The notes under the pieces are model-generated. The model had not been told where the DNA came from. It ran no database searches and worked only from the letters and a program-made list of their open reading frames with translations. Positions 10,574 to 21,200 of a stretch of DNA of 64,000 nucleotides are shown here, one piece after another (the stretch's first letter is position 1; each line of letters starts with the position of its first letter). A program made the translations under genes and the position numbers. This stretch comes from Daedaleopsis sinensis (lineage: Eukaryota; Basidiomycota; Agaricomycetes; Polyporales; Polyporaceae). The DNA is taken from the NCBI GenBank assembly GCA_033807695.1, contig CM066310.1, forward strand, positions 558,001 through 622,000. The letters run 5' to 3'.

Positions 10574-12733
10574 ATGGCCTTGATGACCCGGGAGTTTTCG
10601 AGTAACCCAGCAACAACCTCGGAGAGCAGTTTTGCCACCGCCTCTGCCGGCTTCTACGCCCAGCCTGCAATCCAAGCTGCTCCGGTGTGTTGTCCTGTCG
10701 TTCACTACCACGAACAACATAGTCACTGACTTTGTCATATGTAGATCACTGCGGCACACCACGCGAACATGGGTGTGGTGTCCGCCGAGCAGTATAATAA
10801 TATATTGCAAGAGCTCGCCGAGGCGCAAGCCAAATTGTGAGTCACGAGCATCTATGCATGTGCCTCATGCACACTGGCGTTCGTACGCCAGAGTTCAGGT
10901 TGCGCATGGCCCGCCCCTTGCCATGCGCATATAGTCCATCACACTCACGTGTGCGTACCGCAGGCGAGCGGCCCACCTGGAAGGTCATGCACCCGCAGAA
11001 CAAGGGCCCCGCGATCGTTCAGCTGAGTTTCCCGAGGTCACATCTGGTGGAAAATATCTCGTCGCGCCCAGATCCCGCGATCACTATCCGCATGTATGTC
11101 CAATCGGTCTCGGTGTCCCCGAGTTCCATGCTCATGGGTAGGCATTCAACAGGTGAAGTGCTGGACCAAGCAAGACGCCAAGAGCTACTTCAAAAACAAG
11201 GTCACCGAACCCGGGGCTACGAAAGGCAAGAGGGGACCTAGCAGGGTGCATGGGGAGAACCTCAACGTGAAATTCCCTTGGATTACTGACGTCTGGGGGA
11301 AGCCAATCGATGGCGAACGTGTCTCTTACATCAAGTCACTGCTACGTGCTCACTGGCTGAAGAAGCTTGGACAAGGGAGTATTCCGAAGACCTGGCGATT
11401 CAATGCGACATCTGACACCATGATTGAGTGTTACGATTTCATATACAGCCATGTCCCGGAGCTCCAGCTCGCGTCGAACCATGCCAAAGTCGAGGCAATC
11501 GCAACTGATGCTTTCCCGGGCTTCGCAAAGGAACATCGCGAGGCCATCGAGGCCCAATCGCCGAAGGCGCGAGAGCCTTCTCCTATACAGCCAGATTTCG
11601 TGAAGCAGACGACACACGCGCACAAGAAGTCCAAGAAGGGTACCAAGCGGCCGCATCACGGTACGTATGGGCGAGCCACAATGCACGACGCTGATACATC
11701 TTGCCAGCTCGCTCGTCCACTCCGACCTTCGACACCGACGGTGTTGTATCGCCCTCCGACATACTAGATCAGGCTGTGTATCGAATCACTCCCTCGCGAG
11801 ACAACATCGAACGTTCGCTCACAGCGCCGCCTCCTGAACCCGGCCCGTCCAAGAGGGCTCGCACAGCCAGGCCCACCTCAGATCCCGAGGACGCAACGTG
11901 GGTCGACGCCGAGCGCCAGTCGGCCGACAAAGGCAAGGAGCGCCAACATGGACCGCCGCGCGTAGGTCCACGTCTCTTTGATCATTATCCTTCCGCAGTA
12001 CCACTCAATTCCTTTGAGCAGCTCAGGAGTGTACTGTAAGTGGACGTCTGAACCGGTCCGATGCAAGCTAACAATACCAATATGTTTTAGACAAGGTCTA
12101 TGGGACACCGCCAAGACCGCACAACCGGTCGTGGATCCCGCCCTCATACTGCTTCCCGCGACCTCCACAGCTGCTGCGCCAGAGATGGACATCACCGACG
12201 ACGCCACGCCCACTGCGGGGTCCGACATTGCCGAGAAAGCGAACACCGACACCCGCAACCTATCTGAGCCTATGCCGGGGGGCGATCGCCTCGAACTCAT
12301 TCCAACCGAGTCCCACACGATGTCTGCAGGTGGTACCCCGGGTGTCGTCGCAACAACACCCGGTGCCACTGTCCATTCCCAGAACACCGACGACAATGTC
12401 CCCGGACGTGTCCGTAAGCCCCGCGCATGGCCCCCAAGCGCACTCACCAACAAGACGCAGAAGTACGTACGGATACCTCTGTGGTACGCACTTTGCTGAT
12501 CCCGATCGCCCAGGGCCAAATGCGCTCGGCGCTGGCTGATGGAGCAGCCGGACGGTGACGAGGATGTGTTCAACGTGTGGTACAAGGACCACATGAGCAA
12601 CAACAGGACCTATCTGAGGGTGTGTATGCAAATGGTAACGCTCACACAGACACTAATCCATTGACATTATGTACAGACTTACTCCGAAGGCAATGCCAGC
12701 TGCGACCAGCAGCCCACCATTGTCGCCGGGTAG
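10574..12733 (+). CDS. Transposon companion protein, eight exons
   Basis: Exons 10574-10684, 10745-10836, 10964-11093, 11153-11660, 11708-12035, 12091-12462, 12514-12619 and 12677-12733 sum to 1704 nt, 567 aa, every junction in phase. A Gln/Ala/Ser-rich N-terminus leads to a conserved-looking middle block (WTKQDAKSYFKNKVTE, GENLNVKFPWITDVWG, LLRAHWLKKLG), then a Lys-rich patch (HKKSKKGTKRPHH) that could be a nuclear signal, a low-complexity Pro/Thr/Asp linker, and a short tail rich in Trp (ARRWLMEQPDGDED, FNVWYKDHM). I know similar uncharacterised proteins from mushrooms, often near Tnp2 genes, but no function is established. By position it may play the part that TnpA-like DNA-binding proteins play in plant CACTA elements; that is inference. 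The frame is intact throughout. Confidence 0.72.
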
Positions 12734-13432
12734 ACGATGGCCCCGTTACAGGGTACGTGTCCGTCTCGAACTAGTCTGCAGGTCGCCCCCGCAGTACGAC
12801 GTCTCATCAGCTCCTAGTTACACACTATCGACATCCTAGTGATCCACCCACTCGAGGTTGCACACACTCTATTCGCCCACAAACCAGGAGAGCTCCGGAA
12901 CGCGACACCACTATCTAGTACAACGCAGACGACTGGTCGCCGTCGGTTATCACAGGCGAGATTTACATTGCATATTCCCCATATTCGTGGCTAACCAGAA
13001 CGTACGCAACAGACACCGTGTCAACCGGCAACCATGGACACGCCCCACAAACTCCACGATGCGCAAGGGTGTGGTCCAGTGAGGGCGCGCTCGCAGGCGC
13101 AGTGGGGTCGCGTGGGTCGCGTTGGTCGCGCGACGTCGGCAGCGGCGCTCGCGCGCGCTACTGCTATCAGTCTATTAGGCTACGTTTCTGGTGTATTGCC
13201 ATCGAACCATGTATTCTCGTATCCATTGCCGTATATTGAAGTGTTTCCCAACCTGCATATGCCCATCTGAATCACCGTGTGTCCGCCAATGGATAGATGA
13301 GGTTCTGAATGGACCACAGAATACCTGAGCAGACCTGCGCATAAATTTCATGACTTTTTTGTGCGCGCCTCCATTGGCATCTATTTAGAGCCAATACCGG
13401 CCATACTTGGCAAATTTACATATACGAATAGC
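12734..13432. other. Right subterminal region of the transposon
   Basis: Noncoding, AT-rich. Words built on CCAATGG/CCATTGG occur several times (about 13286, 13371 and 13391), in both orientations, as expected of subterminal transposase-binding repeats. No gene is seen. Confidence 0.45.
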
Positions 13433-13468
13433 TGCGAATGCCCCCCAATAGGGTGGGTTCTCCCTGGG
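13433..13468 (-). repeat. Right terminal inverted repeat
   Basis: Read on the minus strand it begins CCCAGGGAGAACCCACCC and mirrors 4730-4765. Confidence 0.9.
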
Positions 13469-13475
13469 CCTCACT
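13469..13475. repeat. Right target-site duplication of the Tnp2 element
   Basis: CCTCACT, identical to 4723-4729. Immediately after it the heptamer CAGGCCT is repeated in tandem (about 13478-13499). Confidence 0.75.
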
Positions 13476-13759
13476 GCTCAGGCCTCAGGCCTCAGGCCTC
13501 ATTAGCTATCGTTTGTTAAGTTCTACAGCCTATGTATGTCGTGCGGTAGCGGCGTACGCGTGTATTTAACTACATCTCTGATTGCAACCCCTCTTCTTGC
13601 TTATGTCTGTCCATTGGCATGGCTGTCCCCCTGTTGAAACGTTGAAGTGGGGGTGTAGACGACGAGTACAACTTTATTACCCAGCCGACGAGTTGTCTTC
13701 AGCTTCTGTCGATGAGATTCCTTGATGATCCACAAAGTCCAGAAGGGTTAGCGCTGGAA

Positions 13760-13858
13760 GACACTATGGCCGAGTGGTTAAGGCGACAGATTCGAATGCC
13801 TCGGCAAGACGTCATCTGTTCGGCATTGCCGGCGCAGGTTCAAATCCTGCTGGTGTCG
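13760..13858 (+). tRNA. tRNA-Ser(CGA) with 17-nt intron
   Basis: The cloverleaf closes: the acceptor GACACTA pairs with TGGTGTC (one G-T pair), the D arm is GCC...GGC, the anticodon stem ACAGA/TCTGT, a long variable arm CGGC ATT GCCG typical of serine and leucine tRNAs, and the T arm GCAGG TTCAAAT CCTGC. The anticodon CGA is at 13793-13795 after TT. A 17-nt intron (13797-13813) sits one base 3' of the anticodon, the standard nuclear position. The internal A box (TGGCCGAGTGGTTA) and B box (GGTTCAAATCC) are present, and TTTTGTTTTT from 13859 is the RNA polymerase III terminator. It decodes UCG. Confidence 0.93.
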
Positions 13859-14122
13859 TTTTGTTTTTCTCCTCGTTCTCTTACCTTACTGTCTCCGGCC
13901 CCAGGCTGAGGGAGGAGAGACACTTACTTGAGTGCATACGTATAGGAGCGATCAACCGTACGCACTCCAACCATACGCGCCAATAGCCCGGGGAGGGCCG
14001 GTCGAGTTAAGTATTGAAGAGGGGCCAAGCACTCTTCAGATATGTGCTCGCTTACTAGACTCATATTGTACATGCATGTACCAAGGTCGAAATGGACACA
14101 AGATCTAAAGTACACTCCGCAC

Positions 14123-16756
14123 TCAGCACCCAGCAGGGACGGTAGAGTCGTCGCGGTGGTTGGCGGCGTTGACACCGAGACCGCGCGAAGCGAACGCGGT
14201 CCAGAGCGTGCAGAAGTTGGCGCCGCCGAACCGGTTCGCGTCAGCCTGGATCCAGGCGTCGCGCGCAGTCAAGACTAGGTATGCGGGGTGGACAGCGACA
14301 AGTTACGATGAGCGTTCTGTGCGTAATATCGAAGTCAGCTGTCAGGGACGTACAGGTCGGGTTACACGGCTGGAGGAGGAAGGCGTCTAGGAAGAGGTGG
14401 AGGAAGACAGTGTTTCCACCAGTCGTGCTGGGAGGGCGCAAATCGCGCGGTCAGTGAATGGTTCACCAGGAGACACAGGTCCGGCGACTGGGAGGCTCAC
14501 GTCGGGTCGGTGTGTGCTGTATCCGAGAAGCCGTGAACGCCAACGAGGGCGGCATAAACGTTGTGAAGCAGGTTCGCCCAGACCTCGCCGATGTCTGTCA
14601 ATATGTCCAATCAAGTTTTGAAATACGAATAGGAGATGGCGAGACGTACCGTGAACTTCAGTGAGAGTCTGCAAGCTGGAGTATCTCAAAGGGTTGGTGG
14701 TCCTGTGCGGCCGGGAAAGCGGTGAGTCCCTCCACACACTGTACCTATGGAGGCATCGCCACTCACGCAGAGGTCGAGTAGGGGTGGCTGCGGATGCCCG
14801 CGGGATCGTTGATCACGTACTGTCCGAGGACGAAGTCCACGATAGCAGCACTCTTGTGCTCCGTCCACCTGTATAATCCAAGCGTCAATCGCAGCAGGCA
14901 ATTGTCGAGACGGGCGTCCACGCACTCGGCCATCGCGTCGGACCAACCCTCGCCCATTCCGCCGGCCTCGTTGGTCTGCAGACACCTACCAGCTCTCACT
15001 TAGTACAATCGCTGCATTGACCGTACGCGCGAAACATACCGTCCCGTACCGCCACCCGTCATGCGGTTGCTGATGCCGTGCGTGTTTTCGTGGACGACGA
15101 TGTCGTTCTCGAGCGCACCGTCCCGCATGGGGCTGGTGAAGTCCCAGAGGAACATCCGCATGCGTCCCGACTGCCCGCTGTGTACAGCGCCCCAGAATTA
15201 GCAAACATATCTCTGCTAAAGAGCGGATATGGTTTACTCTGCGGGTGTAGCAAAGTCCGCTGTTCGCCAGTCGTCGGGTCAGCGTTCGTTGCACATGCAC
15301 GATTAGAAACAAAGGGCGGAGTATGAGCGCACCGTTGTCGATGCCGGCGCCGTCCTGGACAGAGATTGTGACGCGGTCGTTGCCCGTGCCCCCCTTGGCA
15401 AAGTTGTTCGTCTGGAAGTTGAATGTCTTCTCCGTGAAGCCATACACGTACGAGATGTCGTGCACGCTGTTCACGATGTAGAACGCGTTCGTCCGCGCCG
15501 CGTCGAGGTTCGCCTGCACCGTTGGGGCCTGCGCCGGATTCTGCGTGAAGATGAACTGGCCGGGCGCGGACTGCGACGTTACGCTTGTCTGCGCGCCCTT
15601 GAACGCGACGGCGTTGTTCCCACTAGGCGGTAGGGTGGGACGTTAGCACTTCAAAAGTCAAAAGAATAGTGCGAGTGAGAGACGTACGCGGTCGTCGTTG
15701 TCGTGGTCGTGCCATCACTGTGCCAGCCGTCGGGAGACGCAGCAGGGTTCTGCGGGTCCGTGAGGTTCTCGAAGCCCTCAGTGAGAATCTCCTTGGTGAT
15801 CGGGAGAACTCGGTACTGTCAATGCAATCCCATCATGTCAGTGGCCGGATTCACCGTGATAACCTGCGCCGTCGCCACAAGAAACGCTAATGACTCACCG
15901 TGGCCTTGGCGACGAAATCAGTGAGCTGGACGACCTCACCGGAGTGCGCGTCCACGAAGGCCTCGAACCACGCGCCGGTATCGTCGTTCTGAATCTGTAC
16001 GACGTGTGTCAGGGCGAGGGAGCCGTCCTTCTTCGCGACAAACTCGAGCGTCGGCGGGTGCTCGTTGAATTTCCCCGATAGCGCCCCCTCGGCCTTGGCG
16101 ATTGCGTCTTCGAGAGAGAGCGACGGAGTGGTCGAGGGAACGGACGCTGTGAGTCAACGCCGAGTGAGCGTGGTCTGCCATGGTATTAGATTGTTGGCTG
16201 ATAAGACGTACTGGGCTTCACGAAGGACGAGCCGAAGGAGACGACCTTGTTCGCCTTGTTGAACGCGATGTTGGCGACCGCGTTCGCGATTGGCACGCCG
16301 TTCTGAAGGGGTCAGAAAGTGTCAATAACTGCGAGACCATGGGATGAACTATGATAATTGCTCACGATTTGCTGGCGCAGGAAGGCGTGCTGGCCCACCT
16401 CGCTGTCGAAGCCGGTCCTGAACTGGATGGTGTCCGGGTCGACGTTGAGGCGGGACTCGACGAACGACACCGTCGCGTCCTTCAAGTCGAACTCGTCCCG
16501 AGCAGCGAGCGGGTGGTCAATGCCGTCGACACCGAACGTCTGCAATACACGGTGAGTATAGGTCCCGTGCGGAGATGGCTGTGCGAACCTCGAGCGAGGA
16601 CTCGGGATGAAAGCTCTCAATGACAAGATCGGGGCTGATCTCGCGGACCTGGAGGGTCGTGTGCTTCAAGCTGCTCATGAAGGGCGCGGCGGAAACGGTC
16701 GTCGCACACACGATTGCAAGGAAGACGGAGCGGAAAAAAGTGCCGGAGAGCTTCAT
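14123..16756 (-). CDS. Secreted fungalysin metalloprotease (M36), copy A
   Basis: A multi-exon gene of about eleven short-intron exons. It starts with a signal peptide ([20 protein letters not shown], then VSAAP), followed by the FTP/propeptide region ([40 protein letters not shown]) that is removed on maturation. The catalytic domain has [15 protein letters not shown], the zinc motif HExxH at 15078-15092, and downstream [14 protein letters not shown], which supplies the third zinc ligand (Glu). The end is [11 protein letters not shown]...[10 protein letters not shown]36 enzymes are extracellular neutral metalloendopeptidases that digest protein for nutrition. Asn replaces the Tyr more often seen in HEYTH; the ligands are unaffected. 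All exon junctions I followed stay in phase. A near-identical copy lies upstream at 18530-21165. No TATA box is evident; a pyrimidine-rich leader precedes the ATG. Confidence 0.9.
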
Positions 16757-18273
16757 GGTCGAGTGTCGTTACAGGGATGTGATGCGAGAGGGAGAGACGG
16801 GTACTCGAGAGCGGGGTAATAGCCTGGGATTCTCCGTTCGCTGAACTTCCAATTTGTACTCGTCCTAGGTCCGGTCGGAGCAAGCAGGGACAGGGACTCG
16901 TCAGCGCGGTACATGGCAAGGATCTGATGGTGACTGCATGGCGCAGAGAGTTATCGCAATGCTCATGGGAATGGCATGCGCCGACCTGGAAGCGTCGATG
17001 TGGCGGACTCAGTTTCCATTTGTTGAAGCCGAAGGCGAGGACTCGGAAGCGCTATGAAGTGTCAGAGGATCCTACGGCTGTGAGAGAGTGGTGCACGAAG
17101 ACCTGCTTCTTTAACAGATCATGTGGGTATGTCCTGGAAAAAGAATACCTAGGGTTGGACGCGTGCTGGTACGAGTGCTCCAGAAGCTACGGTTTTGGAA
17201 GAACGAGTGCCCATAGACAGGTTCTGTGTCCGATAGGTGACAGTTGCAAGATGAAAATGGCTTACACTATGGAAAAGTCGGATATGCTGACGGGATCTGT
17301 ATCTTGGCGGACTATTGATAGGGAAAGAAAGCATGAGGATCTATAGCCGTTTATAGAATCGTGAGAGGTGTAAGGTGAACAAAGACGCAGTAGTATCGAT
17401 GGCCATATGCATGATTGTGCAGAGATATCGCGAAGCTCTCACCAAGTTAGAGAGGAGGTGAAGACCCGCATTGAAATCCTACGTTACAATGGACAACGCT
17501 GGAACGTTTATCCAAGGTCAACAGCAGACGGACATAAGGCCTTTGTAAGCACTCTACAGCCTATGGCCGTAGTCGCTGAAGCGTTAGACGACAAGTGTGC
17601 GGGCGCGCGTACCATGAGGACGCAATGACAGAATGTGGTGTAGACGGGAGGTACCAGCGCGACTCCCACGTAATCGGAGAGCCTATCTATCAAGCAAGTA
17701 CAGGAGAAGCATGTCAGCAACAACTTCGTCGAATAGTCGGCGCGTACCGTTGAGATGCCCGAAAGGGACTCGGAGCTACTTGGATTTCGAATCCCATTGC
17801 ATCGAACGCCCAGTGAAAAAACCGGTCTCACGACACACGTACCCATTGACGTGTTCGATAGAAATAAAAGCGCTGCAGAGCTAGCCTGTCATCGTGTACT
17901 TCTGTAATAGACGTACCAGAATGAGTATTGCGATTCTCGCTCGCAAGGTGGTGGTAGCAGGAGAAGGAGCCATTCTACGTCCGAAGATTGCCGATGCGGC
18001 CGCGCCTTCAGCGCTTCAGCACGGTGTCATGTCCGACTCCGCCCACCATGACTGCGTCGTCGCTCCGACGTCCGAGGAGTCCAACCCGCCAGTTGCCAGT
18101 ACTGTTAGTATGCGAGGTAAATAAATAGATATCTAAGTCCACAAGTGCTGCGCTGACTGGATACACCTTTATATAGGTGCTCCTAGCGACTACTAGCAAT
18201 ACTTCCTGAAATTGGAGTAGCAAATCAATAGTACTAGGCCTACTGTGGAGTATCTCAAACGTAGGCTCCACGG
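16757..18273. other. Upstream region of fungalysin copy A
   Basis: Noncoding. Most of it aligns with the upstream region of copy B at 21166-22380, so it is duplicated promoter sequence rather than a new gene. The open frames here are short and unconserved between the two units. Confidence 0.55.
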
Positions 18274-21200
18274 TCAGTCTCCTTACTATCTCTGGCCCAG
18301 GCTGAGAAAGGAGAGACACTAAGTACATACGTATACGGGCGATCATCCATACACGCCCCGAGCACACGCCCCAACAGCCCGGGAGGGCTAGTTGAGTTAT
18401 TCCAGGGCCAAGGACTCTCTATAACTTATGTACGGCGCTAACTGAACAATCATACTTATTGTACACTGTGCAAGTACGAGGGTCTAGATGTACAGAAGCC
18501 CCAAATGTCACCCTCCCTTCTCTCCGCGCTCAGCACCCAGCAGGGACGGTGGAGTCGTCGCGGTGGTTGGCGGCCTTGACACCAAGACCGCGCGAAGCAA
18601 ACGCCGCCCAGAGCGTGCAGAAGTTGGCACCGCCGAACCGGTTCGCGTCAGCCTGGATCCAAGCCTTGCGGGCGGTCAAGACTGGGGATCCGGAGTGGAC
18701 AACGACGATTGACGGTGAGCGTTCGACGCGCACGATCGAGGTCAACGGTCAGGGACGTACAAGTCGGGTTACATGGCTGGAGGAGGAATGCGTCCATGAA
18801 GAGGTGGAGGAAGACAGTGTTCCCTCCAGTTGTGCTAAGACGGCGCAGATCGGTCAGCGACTGGTTCACTAGGAGAGACTAGTCCGGGCCCCCAAGAACT
18901 CACGTCGGGTTGGTGGGCGCGGTAACCGAAAAGCCGTGAGCATGGACGAGGGCAGCGTAGACGTTGTGAAGCAGGTTTGCCCAGACCTCGCCGATGTCTG
19001 CGAAAATGTTGAATCAGCTTATGAGATGCGACTAGGAGATAGCGAGATGTACCGTGAACTTCAGTGAGAGTCTGCAAGCTGGAGTATCGCAAGGGGTTTG
19101 TAGTCCTGCGAGGCCGGACAAGTGGTGAGCCCCTGCCCCTCCGCACACTGTACCTGTGAAGGCATCGCCACTCACGCAGAGGTCGAGTAGGGGTATCTGC
19201 GGATGCCCGCGGGGTCGTCGGTCACGTACTGGCCGAGGATATAGTCGGCGATAGTAGCGCTCTTGTGCTCCGTCCACCTGTACACTGCAAGCGTCAGTCG
19301 CAGCGATCAAATATCGAGACGGGCGTCCACGCACTCGGCCATCGCGTCGGACCAGCCCTCGCCCATTCCGCCAGCCTCGTTGGTCTGCAGGCACCTACCA
19401 GCTCTCACTTAGTACAAGCGCTGCATTGATCGTGCGCGGTCGCGCGGAACATCATACCGTCCCGTACCGCCACCCGTCATGCGGTTGCTGATGCCGTGCG
19501 TGTTTTCGTGGACGACGATGTCGTTCTCGAGCGCGCCGTCCCGCAGGGGGTTGGTGAGGTCCCAAAGGAACATCCGCATGCGTCCCGACTGTCCGCTGTG
19601 CCCAGAGTCAGCAAACACATCACTGTCAAGGGAGAGCAAACACAGTTTACTCTGCGGGAGTAGCGAAGTCCGCTATCAGTCAGTCGTCGCGTCAGCACTC
19701 GTCACACACATACAATCGGGGACAAAAAGGGGTGTGTAGTACAGCTCGCACGCACCATTGTCTCTGCCGGCAATGTCCTGGACGGAGATCGTGACGCGGT
19801 CGTTGCCTGAGCCGCCCTTGGCAAAGTTGTTCGTCTGAAAGTTGAATGTCTTCTCCGTGAAGCCATACACGTACGAGATGTCGTGCACGCTGTTCACGAT
19901 ATAAAATGCATTCGTCCGCGCCGCGTCGACGTTCGCTCGCACCGTCGGGGCCTGCGCCGCGTTCTGCGTGAAGATGAACTGGCCGGGTGCGGACTGCGAC
20001 GTTACATTCATCTGTAGGCCTTTAAACGCGATAGCGTTGTTCCCGCTAGGTGGCAGGGTAACACATGAGCACTTCGAAGGGTAGAAGATGCAGTGCGAGT
20101 GAGAGACGTACGCGGTGGTTGTGGTTGTGGTCGTGCCATCACTGTGCCAGCCCTTAGGAGATGCTGCAAGGTTCTGCGGGTCCTTGAGGTTCTCGAATCC
20201 CTCGGTGATAATCTCCTTGGTAATGGGGAGAACTCGGTACTGTGAACGTGACCTAATCAATGACCCTCGCCTTTACCACGAGACATGACAATGACTAACC
20301 GTGGCCTTGGCGACAAAGTCGGTGAGCTGGACGACCTCACCGGAGTGCGCGTCCACGAAGGCCTCGAACCACGCGCCGGTCTCGTCGTTCTGGATCTGTA
20401 CGACGTGCGTCAGGGCGAGCGAGCCGGCGTCCTTCCTCGCGACAAACTCGAGCGTCGGCGGGTGCTCGTTGAATTTCCCCAAGAGCGCCCCCTCGGCTTT
20501 GGCGATCGCATCTTCGAGAGAGAGCGACGGGGTGGTAGATGGAACAGACGCTGCCATGAGTCAACGCCGAGTGAGCTCAGTCTATCAGGGTGTTGGACGT
20601 CTAGCTAACAATACGTACAGGGCTTCACGAAGGACGAGCCGAACGAGACGACCTTGTTCGCCTTGTTGAACGCGATGTTGGCGACCGCGTTCGCGATTGG
20701 CACGCCGTTCTGAAGGGGTAGGAGGTGTCAGAAACTACGAGACCCTGGGAGGCAGTATGATGTTTGCTCACGATCTGCTGGCGCAGGAAGGCGTGCTGGC
20801 CCACCTCGCTATCGAAGCCGGTCCTGAACTGGATGGTGTCCGGGTCGACGTTGAGGCGGGACTCGACGAACGACAGCGTCGCGTCCTTCAAGTCGAACTC
20901 GTCCCGAGCAGCGAGCGGGTGGTCAATGCCGTCGACACCGAACGTCTGCAATACACGGTGAGTATACTAGGTCCCGTGCGGAGACGGCTGTGCGAACCTC
21001 GAACGAAGACTCAGGGTGGAAGCTCTCGATGATGAGATCGGGGCTGATCTCGCGGACCTGGAGGGTCGTGTGCTTCAAAGTGCTCATGAAGGGTGCGGCG
21101 GAAGCGGTCGTCGCACACACGATTGCAAGGAAGACGGAGTGGAAGAAAGTGTCGGAGAGCTTCATAGTCGAGTGTCGTTACAGGGATGCGATGCGAGAGG

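Larger units (their letters stand above)
4730..13468 (+). mobile_element. Complete Tnp2-type (CMC/EnSpm-like) DNA transposon, 8739 bp
   Basis: The element is bounded by 36-bp inverted repeats (4730-4765 and 13433-13468; 32 of 36 positions match) and flanked by a perfect 7-bp direct repeat CCTCACT. It carries three genes: the Tnp2 transposase (5344-8957, +), an opposite-strand gene (9419-10162, -) with one internal stop, and an eight-exon companion gene (10574-12733, +). Tnp2-family transposases mobilise CACTA elements by cut and paste. The ends here begin CCCAG rather than CACTA, and the target duplication is longer than the 2-3 bp usual for CACTA. Two of the three genes read intact, so the insertion looks recent. 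It sits between a small membrane-protein gene and a tRNA-Ser gene. Confidence 0.85.
13880..18277. repeat. Tandem segmental duplication, unit A
   Basis: Sequence from just after the tRNA to about 18035 recurs from about 18274 to 22380 in the same orientation. The matching part includes the 3' flank (CCCAGGCTGAG..GGAGAGACACT), the entire fungalysin gene and over 1 kb of its upstream region (for example CCCATTGCATCGAACGCCCA at 17793 and 21980). Roughly 240 bp before the second unit have no counterpart that I can see. Confidence 0.8.

Noticed and set aside
10159..10638. 159-codon minus-strand frame inside the transposon
   Set aside because: It overlaps the start of the companion gene and lies in a different frame from the minus-strand gene; no motif. 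Regarded as a shadow frame.
11138..11152. 15-nt intron in the transposon companion gene
   Set aside because: Far too short to be spliced. A 59-nt GTATGT...CAACAG intron (11094-11152) gives the right frame instead.
4730..13468. Interpretation as a KDZ or hAT element
   Set aside because: The core MFSIDGAQLYQSKGSDCWFY plus VLPGAVIPGPNKP is the Tnp2/Transposase_21 signature. KDZ CxC modules and hAT dimerisation motifs are absent, and the duplication is 7 rather than 8 bp.
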